From positions 1 through 64,000 of the forward strand of contig JAIRYK010000009.1 of assembly GCA_031267795.1 (NCBI GenBank): DNA of 64,000 nt, given 5' to 3'. Positions 8,451 to 19,740 of this stretch are shown here, one piece after another (position 1 is the first letter of the stretch; every line of letters begins with the position of its first letter). The translations under genes and the position numbers were made by a program. Source of the stretch: Candidatus Endomicrobiellum devescovinae (GTDB lineage Bacteria; Elusimicrobiota; Endomicrobiia; Endomicrobiales; Endomicrobiaceae). Under the pieces are notes generated by a model. It made no database searches. It was not told where the DNA came from and saw only the letters and a program-made list of their open reading frames with translations.

Positions 8451-10967
8451 TTATTCGTCTTTAACTTTTTCTACAGCATCCTGAGCTACTTCGCTTTCTT
8501 CGTCTTTTACAACGCTTGCAATAGCCGCAACTTTGTCGCCATCGCTAAGTTTTACTAATCTTACTCCTTGAGTATTTCTTCCTATTACAGAAATACTATT
8601 TACTCTTAATCTTATAGTTATACCATTTTGTGTCATAATCATAACTTCACCGTCATTTGCTTTTTTAATGCCTACGACGTTCCCGTTTCTGTCTGTCGCC
8701 TGCATATTAATAACACCGTGTCCTGCTCTCTTTTGCAAACGATATTTGCCTACTTCTGTTCTTTTTCCATAGCCATTTTCTGAAACTGATAAGAAAACGT
8801 CATCTGGAGAAAGAACTTCCATGCCTATAACTTCATCATCTTTCTCAAGAGAAATTCCATTTACACCCATTCCATTGCGCCCTATTGCGTGCACATCGCT
8901 TTCTTTAAACCTTATCGCTATGCCTTTTTTGGTTGCGATCATAACTTCAGGATTTTTCTCTATGGCTTTTACTTCAGTTAAGATGTCGCCGTCTTCAAGT
9001 TTAATAGCTATTATGCCGCCCTTTCTTGGGTTTGTAAACTCGTCCAATGCAATCTTTTTAATTGTGCCATTCCTAGTACACATTAACAAATATTCATCTT
9101 TAATGTCTTTAGGATTAAATGACCTTATAGGGATTGCGGCTGTAATTTTTTCCTCTGTGCCTTGCAGCTGCAAGAGGTTTACTATGGCTTTCCCTTTAGA
9201 TGTTCTTACACCTTCGGGAATTTCGTAAACTCTTGTCCAGTATAATCTTCCTCTGGTTGTAAAGAAGAGCATATAAGCATGCGAGCTGGTAATAAATAAG
9301 TTTTCAACAAAATCCTCTTCTTTTGTGTTCATTGCGGTTATTCCGCGTCCTCCTCTGTGCTGAGCTTTATACGTATCAAGAGGTATGCGCTTAATATAAC
9401 CTGCATGGGACATTGTCACCGCAACTTCTTCTTGTTGAATTAAATCTTCAATATTAAAATCGGCTTCTGCTGCCTGTATTTGAGTCCTTCTCTTGTCGCC
9501 ATACTTTTTCTTTATTTCAACGGTCTCATCTTTTATTATTGAAAGAATTTTTTTGGGATCTGCTAAAATAGAACGAAGTTTTTCTATAAGCTTTATAGTT
9601 TCCAGATACTCTTCATCTATCTCTTTTCTTTTTAATCCGGTAAGCTGGCGAATCTTCATTTCCAAGATAGCTTCAGATTGAATTTTTGTTAAACGGAACT
9701 TACTCATAAGACTTGCACGAGCTATATCTTCATCAGGCGATTCTTTTATAATCTTAACAATAGCGTCTATATTGTCTATGGCTATTTTTAAGCCTTCCAA
9801 TATGTGTGCTCTAGCCTCGGACTTTTGCAAGTCAAACTTTGTTCTTCTAGTTATGACAACCTTTCTATGTTCAATATGGTGAACTAAAATTTCTTTTATG
9901 TTCATCACTTTAGGTCTATTGTTTACAAGAGCAAGCATTATAACGCCAAAAGATGACTGCATCTGCGTGTGCTTGTAAAGTTGATTCAAAACAACTTGAG
10001 CATTTGCGTCTCTCTTTAGTTCTATAACAATTCTTATGCCATCGCGGTCGGATTCATCGCGTAAGTCAGAAATGCCGTCAATCTTTTTATCTTTTACCAA
10101 ATCGGCTATTGAAGTTATAAGATTTGCTTTGTTTACTTGGTACGGAATCTCGTTTACTATTATAGCTTCTCTTCCACTTTTGGATTCTTCTATTTCAGCT
10201 TTGGCTCTTATTTTTACAGAGCCTCTGCCTTTTTCCATATAATCCCTTATTCCACCTTTGCCTAAAATTATAGCTCCTGTAGGGAAATCAGGACCTTTAA
10301 TATGTTTAGCAAGCTCAGAGACAGGCAAATCCTCATCATCTATTAAAGCGATTAAAGCGTCGCTGATTTCGCCTATGTTATGAGTAGGAATATTAGTAGC
10401 CATACCTACAGCAATACCTGCAGATCCATTAATCAAAAGGCTAGGAATTTTTGAAGGAAGTATTAAAGGCTCTTTTAAAGAACCGTCGTAATTAGGTATA
10501 AAATCAACTGTGTTTTTATCCAAGTCCGCAAGCATCTCTTCGGTAATTGCATCCATTCTTACTTCGGTATAACGCATAGCTGCGGCAAAGTCGCCATCTA
10601 TGCTTCCAAAGTTTCCCTGTCCGTCAATCATAGGATATCTTAGAGAAAAATCCTGTGCCATTCTTACTACAGCACCATAAACAGCAGAATCGCCGTGAGG
10701 GTGATACTTACCCAAAACATCTCCAACTACTCTGGCAGATTTTTTATAAGCTGTATTATGCTTTAGTCCCATTTCCTTCATGGCGTAAAGTATTCTTCTA
10801 TGAACAGGTTTTAAACCGTCACGAACATCTGGCAACGCCCTTCCCACAATTACGCTCATGGCATAATCTATGTAGGAAGTTCTCATTTCATCTTCAATAT
10901 TGCGAGGAGCAATGCTTGCCGGCATCATTGCCACTTGCTCTTCTTTTGTTTCTTTTTCTTTTGACAT
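8451..10967 (-). CDS. gyrA: DNA gyrase subunit A
   Basis: Breakage-reunion subunit of DNA gyrase (A2B2), which introduces negative supercoils. 838 residues, close to the usual length. The catalytic tyrosine is Y133 in [11 protein letters not shown], the quinolone-determining loop is [10 protein letters not shown] (about 89-98), and the C-terminal beta-pinwheel carries a GyrA-box variant QHRGGRG. The position equivalent to E. coli Asp87 is glycine (G98). The tail is acidic. It lies downstream of gyrB in the same direction but is separated by fic and a broken zinc-ribbon gene, so the gyrA and gyrB transcripts may be uncoupled. ATG follows AGAGGCTAGAA. Confidence 0.98.
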   Translation of the reverse strand: MSKEKETKEEQVAMMPASIAPRNIEDEMRTSYIDYAMSVIVGRALPDVRDGLKPVHRRILYAMKEMGLKHNTAYKKSARVVGDVLGKYHPHGDSAVYGAVVRMAQDFSLRYPMIDGQGNFGSIDGDFAAAMRYTEVRMDAITEEMLADLDKNTVDFIPNYDGSLKEPLILPSKIPSLLINGSAGIAVGMATNIPTHNIGEISDALIALIDDEDLPVSELAKHIKGPDFPTGAIILGKGGIRDYMEKGRGSVKIRAKAEIEESKSGREAIIVNEIPYQVNKANLITSIADLVKDKKIDGISDLRDESDRDGIRIVIELKRDANAQVVLNQLYKHTQMQSSFGVIMLALVNNRPKVMNIKEILVHHIEHRKVVITRRTKFDLQKSEARAHILEGLKIAIDNIDAIVKIIKESPDEDIARASLMSKFRLTKIQSEAILEMKIRQLTGLKRKEIDEEYLETIKLIEKLRSILADPKKILSIIKDETVEIKKKYGDKRRTQIQAAEADFNIEDLIQQEEVAVTMSHAGYIKRIPLDTYKAQHRGGRGITAMNTKEEDFVENLFITSSHAYMLFFTTRGRLYWTRVYEIPEGVRTSKGKAIVNLLQLQGTEEKITAAIPIRSFNPKDIKDEYLLMCTRNGTIKKIALDEFTNPRKGGIIAIKLEDGDILTEVKAIEKNPEVMIATKKGIAIRFKESDVHAIGRNGMGVNGISLEKDDEVIGMEVLSPDDVFLSVSENGYGKRTEVGKYRLQKRAGHGVINMQATDRNGNVVGIKKANDGEVMIMTQNGITIRLRVNSISVIGRNTQGVRLVKLSDGDKVAAIASVVKDEESEVAQDAVEKVKDE

Positions 10968-11053
10968 TTCTAGCCTCTTACAAGTTAGTTAAATTCAAAT
11001 CATATTTTTCAAAGATAATTACTCATCAACGCTTTTCTTTCTTCCTTAAGTTC

Positions 11054-11228
11054 TCATTCTTTAAGCCAAAAGTTGTCTGTGAATCCATTGTAATAATAAA
11101 GCTCAATCATATATTGCCCACATATAGGACAAATATAAACATCGTTAGCAATTTTTTTCACTTGGTTTTTCAATATGTTCATATTCACAAAAATAACACT
11201 TTTGCTCTGCATCACTATTGGCGCTCAT
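11054..11228 (-). pseudogene. Small four-cysteine zinc-ribbon protein, frameshifted
   Basis: ATG at 11228 follows GGGAGAG. The first frame reads MSANSDAEQKCYFCEYEHIE and stops after about 28 codons; one base off, the frame continues KIANDVYICPICGQYMIELY to a stop at 11054. Joined, they make a ~57-residue protein with CxxC...CPxCG, the pattern of a zinc ribbon. The break lies in or beside the A7 run near 11150-11160, so it may be a slippage mutation, a sequencing error, or rescued by transcriptional slippage. Function unknown. It sits between fic and gyrA on the same strand. Confidence 0.55.
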
Positions 11229-11258
11229 GGAAAGTCTCTCCCTATCCAATTATAAAAA

Positions 11259-12359
11259 TTATCTATTTTCAACTATATCTATAAGAGCTGGAAATACAAA
11301 AATCGTAGGACTACTTCCCGCACCTTTCCGCAAAACTTTTATATATTCTTTATTTGTTAACTTATTTAATATTTGAGTAGCAGTCTTTCTATTGAAAACA
11401 CCCGAATCAGACAAAAGCATAGTTAAATTTATAATAGGCTTTTTAAAAAGTGTATCCAAAATATTTATAGAATAACGCGATTTTGTAGCATCACTAAAAT
11501 TCTTTTTCATATCATTATATAGATTTATAATTTTTTCTGCTTTCAACATATTTATAGTTGATTGCTCTGCAACAGCTTTGAGAAAAAATTCAACCCACCC
11601 TTGCCAATCGTTATTTTGCGATATATTAAGCAAAGCTCTATAATATGCGCCTCTATTTGCCTCTAAATATTCGCTTAAATAAAACACTGGCTTTTTTAGA
11701 TATTGTTTCTGAAATAAAAAAATGGGTATTAAAATTCTTCCCAATCTTCCATTGCCATCAATAAAAGGGTGAATTATTTCAAATTGAGCATGCATTATAG
11801 CCATCTGAACTAAAATTTCATGCTCATCATTATTTATATATGTCTCCCAATCTCTTAAATAATCCTGTATATTTTCAGGACTAGGTGGAACATATACAGC
11901 GGTACTTTGTGTACGCCCGTATGGTCCTATAAAATTTTGAACCTTTCTAAATTCTCCTCTTGCCTTATTTTCGCCTCTAACTCCTGCTAATAAAATTTTA
12001 TGGAGATCTTTAAGCATATTCAAATGTATAAACGGTCTGCTCTTCAATATTTCCAAAGAAGCCGTAATTGTTTTTCTGTAGTTTATTATCTCATTTATGT
12101 CATTCTCCTTAGCTTTGCCTTGCGCCTCTCCTGCTTCTAATTTATAAACTTCACTAAAAGTCGCCTGTGTTCCTTCTATTTTTGAAGAAACAACTGCCTC
12201 CTGAGTTGTAATAGGAGCAAGAAGAATCTCAGGATTCAAAAGAGCATCCAGCAAACCACTATACATAGAAAGCGAACTATTTGCCTTTCCTATAAGAAAT
12301 GACAATTTTTCCCAATTTAAATTTTTAACAGGCAACCTTTGTGGGACAAATGGATTCAT
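11259..12359 (-). CDS. Fic-family protein (predicted AMP-transferase, class II)
   Basis: 366 residues with the complete Fic active site HPFIDGNGRLGR (H197-R208), which transfers AMP from ATP to a protein hydroxyl. An N-terminal inhibitory helix motif (S/T)xxxE(G/N) is present as SSKIEG (S58-G63), so this is a self-restrained class II enzyme with Fic_N-type N-terminus. The C-terminal ~90 residues look like a winged helix (ILDTLFKKPIINLTMLL, NKLTNKEYIKVL), typical of stand-alone Fic proteins with DNA-binding tails. It is embedded between gyrB and gyrA on the same strand. Some Fic toxins (FicT) are known to AMPylate GyrB and ParE, which makes the position suggestive, but the target here is unknown. 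Confidence 0.92.
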   Translation of the reverse strand: MNPFVPQRLPVKNLNWEKLSFLIGKANSSLSMYSGLLDALLNPEILLAPITTQEAVVSSKIEGTQATFSEVYKLEAGEAQGKAKENDINEIINYRKTITASLEILKSRPFIHLNMLKDLHKILLAGVRGENKARGEFRKVQNFIGPYGRTQSTAVYVPPSPENIQDYLRDWETYINNDEHEILVQMAIMHAQFEIIHPFIDGNGRLGRILIPIFLFQKQYLKKPVFYLSEYLEANRGAYYRALLNISQNNDWQGWVEFFLKAVAEQSTINMLKAEKIINLYNDMKKNFSDATKSRYSINILDTLFKKPIINLTMLLSDSGVFNRKTATQILNKLTNKEYIKVLRKGAGSSPTIFVFPALIDIVENR

Positions 12360-12509
12360 TTTCTCTCTTGTAAACTTTTTCTTTTGTACTACGTCTTATT
12401 CTTGTATTTTAATGAAATATTATTAAACCCAAATAGATTTATTGTGTAATAATTTATACAATAAAATATTTTGCGTGTATTATTGCAATATATATTACAT
12501 ACAAATTAG

Positions 12510-15023
<2,514 letters not shown>

Positions 15024-15062
15024 TTACTTTGATTATTTAAAAACGAACAAATATTAAAGCAA

Positions 15063-15338
15063 TTATGCTTCTATTTTTACTTTAATATTTTTTATCTTTT
15101 GCATACCAATATACTGATTTAACTTTTTTATAATTTCTTTTTTGCGAAATGTAAGTTCACTCACAGCAACTGAACTTTGGGTTTTTGTAAAGACAGTACC
15201 GTTTTTGTAGCCTATTATCTCTACACCTTCTATGCCAACTTCTTTATTCCAAACCCTTTCAACGGTAAAAAACTCTTCCTCTAAACCAAGCCTCTTCCTT
15301 AGAAGTTCTATTATTTCGCTTGCTTTAGTCCAAGGCAT
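15063..15338 (-). CDS. dciA: DciA-like protein (DUF721), predicted helicase-loading factor
   Basis: About 91 residues from ATG 15338 (MPWTKASEIIELLRKRLGLE). A TTG 10 codons upstream is possible but would overlap dnaN, and the ATG has GAGAG at suitable spacing. The fold matches the DUF721/DciA pattern: an N-terminal helix, then W-N-K-EVG and a repeated short beta pattern GTVFTKTQSSVAVSELTFRK, then KKLNQYIG. DciA is the ancestral bacterial loader of the DnaB replicative helicase and is frequently encoded near dnaA/dnaN/gyrB, as here. Assignment is from pattern and position, not from a diagnostic residue. Confidence 0.75.
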   Translation of the reverse strand: MPWTKASEIIELLRKRLGLEEEFFTVERVWNKEVGIEGVEIIGYKNGTVFTKTQSSVAVSELTFRKKEIIKKLNQYIGMQKIKNIKVKIEA

Positions 15339-15340
15339 GT

Positions 15341-16471
15341 TTAGACTCTCATTGGCATTACTACGCAAAGATAGTTTTTGTCTTTTTCAGGTACTATAGT
15401 AGCTGGGTTAAGAGAATTTTTAAACTCAAATATTATTGACTCTTCATCAATATTCTGCAATACTTCTTTTATGAAATTAGGGTTAAAATTTATTTCTGTT
15501 GGTTCAGCTTTATAATCTATTTCCATCTCAACTTCTCCAGATCCTAGACCTGCTGTAGAAGCTGAAATTCTTAAAATATTAGAGTTAAAGTAGAATTTCA
15601 CTGCAGAAGATCTATCTGATGATATTTTATCTGCAGTTAAAAGAGCCATTTGCTTTACTGCAGACAAAGTATCTTTTACATTTAATTTGACCTTTATCTC
15701 AGAAGTTTTAGGTATTACTTGTTCATAGTTTGGGAAAATGCCCTCTATAAGTGTAGAAAGAAAGGTTATATCTTCTATTTCTAAAGCTATTTGATTTCCA
15801 GTTATACCTATTTTTATGTCTTCAGCTTTTATATCAGAAGAAAGAAGTCTTAATATATCTGTTATTGCTTTTGTAGGTACTATTACTTTTATTTTTGCTT
15901 GGGTTTTAATGCCTTTTACTTCGTTTGCAGTTGTATAAGCAAGTCTTCTGCCGTCAGTAGCTACCATTTTTAAAGTATTATCTTCTAAAATGAAATAAAC
16001 TCCATTTAAAACGTATCTTTGAGCATCTTTAGAAACAGCAAAGACGGTTTTTTTAAGAATTGATGCAAAAAGTTCTCTTTTAATAGTGAAGTTATTTTCA
16101 CTTGGGAAAGCTGGTATTACAGGATATTCATTTTTTGATATGCCCATAAGGTTAAACTTAGATTTTCCTGAAGTTATGTTTATTTGATTAGTTTCATCTG
16201 ACCTTATATTTATTTCATTTTCTGACAGCAATTCTTTTATAATGTCGGAAAATCTTTTAGCTGGTATTGTGATGCCGCCTTCTTCTAAAATTTCTCCTTT
16301 AATATAGCATTTAACGGCTATTTCTAAATCTGTAGAAGAAAGTTTTATTTTTCCTTCTTCAGTTTCAAGTAGAAAATTTGAAAGAACCGGAAGTGTGCTT
16401 TTAGATGAAGCTACAGGAGATATTGTTTGTATTCCCTTACTAAGCTCTTCTTTTCCACAAATTACTCTCAT
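15341..16471 (-). CDS. dnaN: DNA polymerase III beta subunit (sliding clamp)
   Basis: 376 residues, normal length for the ring-shaped processivity clamp. Recognisable blocks: VASSKSTLPVLSNFLLE near the N-terminus, TDLEIAVKC, FSDIIKELL, VATDGRRLAY in the middle domain, and the C-terminal YLCVVMPMRV that forms part of the clamp-binding pocket. ATG follows CAGGAGGAAGTAA-type purines on the minus strand. dciA begins 2 bases after its stop; dnaA lies upstream across a 350-bp AT-rich spacer. Confidence 0.98.
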   Translation of the reverse strand: MRVICGKEELSKGIQTISPVASSKSTLPVLSNFLLETEEGKIKLSSTDLEIAVKCYIKGEILEEGGITIPAKRFSDIIKELLSENEINIRSDETNQINITSGKSKFNLMGISKNEYPVIPAFPSENNFTIKRELFASILKKTVFAVSKDAQRYVLNGVYFILEDNTLKMVATDGRRLAYTTANEVKGIKTQAKIKVIVPTKAITDILRLLSSDIKAEDIKIGITGNQIALEIEDITFLSTLIEGIFPNYEQVIPKTSEIKVKLNVKDTLSAVKQMALLTADKISSDRSSAVKFYFNSNILRISASTAGLGSGEVEMEIDYKAEPTEINFNPNFIKEVLQNIDEESIIFEFKNSLNPATIVPEKDKNYLCVVMPMRV

Positions 16472-16823
16472 TTACTTCCTCCTGGTTTAATGAAAAATTG
16501 CATTTAGTTGTAATAGTGTTCTGTATATTGTTGATAAGTTGTAAATAATCAAAAAAAATTATAATTACCAATTAAAATTAAACAGACATTTCAATGATAA
16601 TTTTGTTGATAAATTATCATAGTTATCCATACTATTATTGGACAATATTATTATACAATTTTTTGAAAAGTTATGCACAGTATTTTGCTTACTAATAAGA
16701 AGTTAATTTTATATAAAAGTTATTCTTTTTTACTGGTAAAACCTGAGTTTATCAGATAGGTAAAAGTATATAGTTTTTTGAAGATCAAAAAGATGAAAAG
16801 TGGGAGTATTTCACTTAAGTAGA
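16472..16823. other. AT-rich dnaA-dnaN spacer, candidate replication origin (part)
   Basis: 352 bases without a gene and extremely AT-rich. It holds one exact DnaA-box consensus TTATGCACA (16671-16679; consensus TTATNCACA), one single-mismatch box TTATCCATA (16623-16631) and several GATAA/TTATC motifs around 16530-16625 that could be an unwinding element. Together with the box cluster on the other side of dnaA (18133-18208) it makes this neighbourhood the probable oriC. Confidence 0.55.
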
Positions 16824-18176
16824 TTAATCTGAATTACGAATTTTTTTAATTATTTGGTTGATTTTAGCGTTAAAATAAGGATCTGAATCCATTTTTTCTT
16901 TGATTTTGTTACAGGCATGCATAACTGTTGAGTGATCTCTTCCACCAAAAGCTTCGCCAATGGCATTTGTAGAAAACTCATCGCTAAGCGTTCTGGCAAG
17001 ATACATGGCTATTTGTCTTGGGAAAGCTATGACATCAGTTCTGCGTTTAGATTTCATATCTCTTAAATCAATACTAAATTCGTCAGCAATAACTTTCTGA
17101 ATGCCTTCTATTGTTATATGAGCCGATTCATCTGTCTTTATAATATCTCTAAGTATTTTTTGTACAGAATCAACAGTCAAAGGGGTTCCTGTGAACAAAG
17201 AAAATGCAGTTATTCTTAAAAGAGATCCTTCTAATTGTCTTATGTTAGACTTAACTTGGGTAGCTATATGCAGAACAACATCATCAGGCACATAAATTTT
17301 TTCTTCTTCGGCTTTTTTACGCAAAATAGCAATTCTTGTTTCTAAATCAGGTTGTTGAATATCAGCTATAATGCCCCATTCAAATCTTGAAATAAGTCTG
17401 TCTTCAACGCCTTCAAGCTCTTTTGGAGGGCGGTCGGAAGATATAACAAGCTGCTTTTTTGCGTTGAACAAATTATTAAACATGTGGAAAAATTCTTCCT
17501 GAGAACTTTCTTTTCCCATCAAAAATTGAATATCGTCAATCAACAAAGAGTCCAGACTTCTATATTTATTTTTAAAAGATGATACCTTATCAAAGCGAAT
17601 TGACTCAATAAATTCAGTAACAAACTTTTCGCATGTTACATAAAGAACTCTAGAATTTGGCAAAGTTTGCTTAATATGATTTCCTATAGCGTGGAGTAAG
17701 TGTGTTTTACCTAGTCCTACGCCGCTGTAAAGGAAAAGAGGGTTAAATTGTTTTCCCGGATTTTTTGCTACCGCTTCAGCACAACCATGCGCAAATCTAT
17801 TAGATGCGCCTATAACAAATCCTGGGAATATGTATTTAGGATTTATTTGGTCTTTTTGCAGAGCTTGAATTGAAGCGTCTATATGAACAGGGATATTTTC
17901 AGTTTTTTCTATTATTGACGATATGTCTTGCTGCGGTTTTAGCTGTAAAATCATTTGTTGCCCGCAAGAGTCTGACAGAATATTTTCAATATTTTTTAAT
18001 TGATTATTTTCTATCCATTGAGAAAAATAAACATTTGGAACTTCCAAAACAAATGTATTGTTTTCAAAAGATAAAGGCTTAAGTGGAGAAATCCACAAAT
18101 TATAGGTTTCTGGCGTAATAGACGTTTTAAGGTTATCCACAACTTTTTGCCATAAATCTGAAGCTGAAAAACTCAT
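16824..18176 (-). CDS. dnaA: Chromosomal replication initiator DnaA
   Basis: 450-residue AAA+ initiator. N-terminal domain I (LWQKVVDNLKTSITPETYNLWI), Walker A GVGLGKTHLLHAIGN (about 152-166), Walker B LLIDDIQFL, sensor motif, and the C-terminal DnaA-box-binding signature GGRDHSTVMHACNKI (about 410-424). All hallmarks are intact, so it should be functional. DnaA boxes lie within its 5' end and just upstream, suggesting autoregulation as in other bacteria. Read away from rsmA's region on the same strand. Confidence 0.98.
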   Translation of the reverse strand: MSFSASDLWQKVVDNLKTSITPETYNLWISPLKPLSFENNTFVLEVPNVYFSQWIENNQLKNIENILSDSCGQQMILQLKPQQDISSIIEKTENIPVHIDASIQALQKDQINPKYIFPGFVIGASNRFAHGCAEAVAKNPGKQFNPLFLYSGVGLGKTHLLHAIGNHIKQTLPNSRVLYVTCEKFVTEFIESIRFDKVSSFKNKYRSLDSLLIDDIQFLMGKESSQEEFFHMFNNLFNAKKQLVISSDRPPKELEGVEDRLISRFEWGIIADIQQPDLETRIAILRKKAEEEKIYVPDDVVLHIATQVKSNIRQLEGSLLRITAFSLFTGTPLTVDSVQKILRDIIKTDESAHITIEGIQKVIADEFSIDLRDMKSKRRTDVIAFPRQIAMYLARTLSDEFSTNAIGEAFGGRDHSTVMHACNKIKEKMDSDPYFNAKINQIIKKIRNSD

Positions 18177-18208
18177 CTTATCCCCAAGTTATCCACAATT
18201 GTGGATAA
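18133..18208. promoter_or_regulatory. DnaA-box cluster at the dnaA 5' end
   Basis: Three perfect TTATCCACA boxes: 18133-18141 (inside the first codons of dnaA), 18189-18197, and an inverted one at 18200-18208. The last two form a head-to-head palindrome TTATCCACAATTGTGGATAA. A one-mismatch box TTATCCCCA lies at 18178-18186 over the start codon region. This density fits an origin element and DnaA self-repression. Confidence 0.8.
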
Positions 18209-18254
18209 TGTAATTAACAAGCAAAAAAATCGGTGTTCTTTGAAATGAAAAAAA

Positions 18255-19040
18255 TCAAAAACCTGCACGACAAATTCTATAATTTTTGATTTCCTTTGTC
18301 AAGCTTAAGAAATCAAGAATAGACAACTTATCTGGTCTTAAAAATGCATTTAATCCACAACCCTCTAAAATAGTTGAAGCTTTGTCCTTGGGTATGTCGC
18401 AAAAAGAACTAATACAATTCAAAATTGTCTTTCTTCGCATGCTAAAAGCATGTTTTATAAACTCAAAAAGAACAGGTTCTGGCACTTCAGCCTTTTTATT
18501 TTTAAACTTTATAACAGAAGACGTTACTTTTGGCGGAGGGTTAAAACATTTTGGCGAAACGTCAAAAAGTACTTCTGCATCAGCATAGTATGAAGTAAAT
18601 GCTGAGATATACCCATAGTCTTTATCTCCGGGTTTTGCGGCTAAACGTTCTATAACTTCTTTTTGAAGCATAAATACAGCTGTAGTCCAGTTTTGCAAAG
18701 GTAGAATCTTTTGAATAATAGCCGTGCCGACATTATAAGGAAGATTAGAGATAAACTTACGGTTAATGTCAGGAATATCATATTTTAAGAAATCTTGATT
18801 TATCAATTCAATATTTGTAATTTTGTTGAAAGAGAAATAACTGTTTAATTGTTGAAATAATATTTTGTCTATCTCAATGGCAGTCAGAAAATTAACATTA
18901 GACACTATAAGTTTTGTTAAAATGCCCTTACCAGGACCAATTTCCAAAACATTGTCCATTAAATCCAAATCGGCTGCTTTTACAATTTTAGCTGATATAT
19001 TATTATCAATTAAAAAGTTTTGTCCATGTTTTTGCCGCAT
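18255..19040 (-). CDS. rsmA: 16S rRNA dimethyladenosine transferase
   Basis: Dimethylates the two adjacent adenines near the 3' end of 16S rRNA using S-adenosylmethionine (KsgA). 261 residues: GQNFLID at the N-terminus, SAM-binding LEIGPGKGILTKLI (about 36-49), acidic AIEIDK, and the catalytic motif SNLPYNVG (about 99-106). The C-terminal helical part FKNKK...HAFSMRRKTILNCI is typical. It sits upstream of dnaA in the same direction, 78 bases away. Confidence 0.96.
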   Translation of the reverse strand: MRQKHGQNFLIDNNISAKIVKAADLDLMDNVLEIGPGKGILTKLIVSNVNFLTAIEIDKILFQQLNSYFSFNKITNIELINQDFLKYDIPDINRKFISNLPYNVGTAIIQKILPLQNWTTAVFMLQKEVIERLAAKPGDKDYGYISAFTSYYADAEVLFDVSPKCFNPPPKVTSSVIKFKNKKAEVPEPVLFEFIKHAFSMRRKTILNCISSFCDIPKDKASTILEGCGLNAFLRPDKLSILDFLSLTKEIKNYRICRAGF

Positions 19041-19206
19041 TTAATTATGCCATGAGATTATAAAATATTGTTAAGGGTAAATATCTAACCATAGGTTTGA
19101 AATGTTTATCACAAGATAACAATTTGAAGTTATTTTATATACACTTTTGCGCTATAATTAAATCTGGAATGCCTGCATTATTATTGCCATTTTTTATGTT
19201 TAAAGA

Positions 19207-19359
19207 CTAAAAATCCAGTAATTCATTCCAATCTATGGTTATTTCATATTTTCTTATGCTCTTCAACAAGTCGCTTAAATCAAATTCTTTTTTATAATAA
19301 ATTGTTTTGTCATACAGAAATTTCAAATTATCTAGGCAGAGGTCCTTCAATATGTCCAT
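19207..19359 (-). CDS. Possible small protein of 50 residues, unknown
   Basis: ATG at 19359 gives a 50-codon frame rich in charged and aromatic residues (YDKTIYYKKEFDLSDLLKS, then IRKYEITIDWNELLDF). Its composition is protein-like rather than random, but no good ribosome site is seen. It overlaps the last 32 bases of the secreted-protein gene at 19328 in another frame, so it could be a coupled second gene or the tail of that gene after a frameshift. No family recognised. Confidence 0.3.
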   Translation of the reverse strand: MDILKDLCLDNLKFLYDKTIYYKKEFDLSDLLKSIRKYEITIDWNELLDF

Positions 19360-19663
19360 CTCTTTGTATATAAACGGTATAATCTCCCCCTTCAGAGTAA
19401 GTAATCATAAGCATATCATCATCACCTTCTACTCTACTTACACCATTTCCCTGAGGGTCCAATATATGTGTTGTTCTAGCTCCTCTGAGTAGAGACTCTA
19501 TGATATTAAAAATTGTTTGTCCTGGCAATTGCGTAGTGGCTAGGTTAACGAGCCAAGCATCCATACCATTCCCCACTTGCTTATCACCACCTCTACCACT
19601 TGCATGAGATACTTTAGCTCCTAATAACAAACACAAGCTCAACGCACAAATAAACTTTTTCAT
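19328..19663 (-). CDS. Small secreted protein of unknown family
   Basis: 111 residues from the ATG at 19663, chosen because GGAGG lies 5 bases upstream and the protein then starts with a clean Sec signal peptide (MKKFICALSLCLLLGAKVSHA, cleavage after SHA). The mature ~90 residues are soluble and acidic, with a glycine-rich beginning (SGRGGDKQVGNGMDAW) and a beta-like end (DDDMLMITYSEGGDYTVYIQ). Not recognised. It stands between mnmE and rsmA, and is one of six small exported proteins scattered singly through the window. Confidence 0.7.
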   Translation of the reverse strand: MKKFICALSLCLLLGAKVSHASGRGGDKQVGNGMDAWLVNLATTQLPGQTIFNIIESLLRGARTTHILDPQGNGVSRVEGDDDMLMITYSEGGDYTVYIQRDGHIEGPLPR

Positions 19664-19740
19664 AAATTCCTCCAATAATTTATACGACCTAAACAATTTG
19701 AGTAAATTTTTAAAAGAATATTTTTAAGGAAGACATGGTA

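Noticed and set aside
10655-11284. Long plus-strand open frame opposite the 5' end of gyrA
   Set aside because: It is the antisense shadow of gyrA and the broken zinc-ribbon gene; its translation has no domain and no ribosome site.
12360-12509. Palindromic AT sequences between fic and gyrB as a plasmid-style origin or operator
   Set aside because: Imperfect AT-only symmetry is expected by chance in such DNA.
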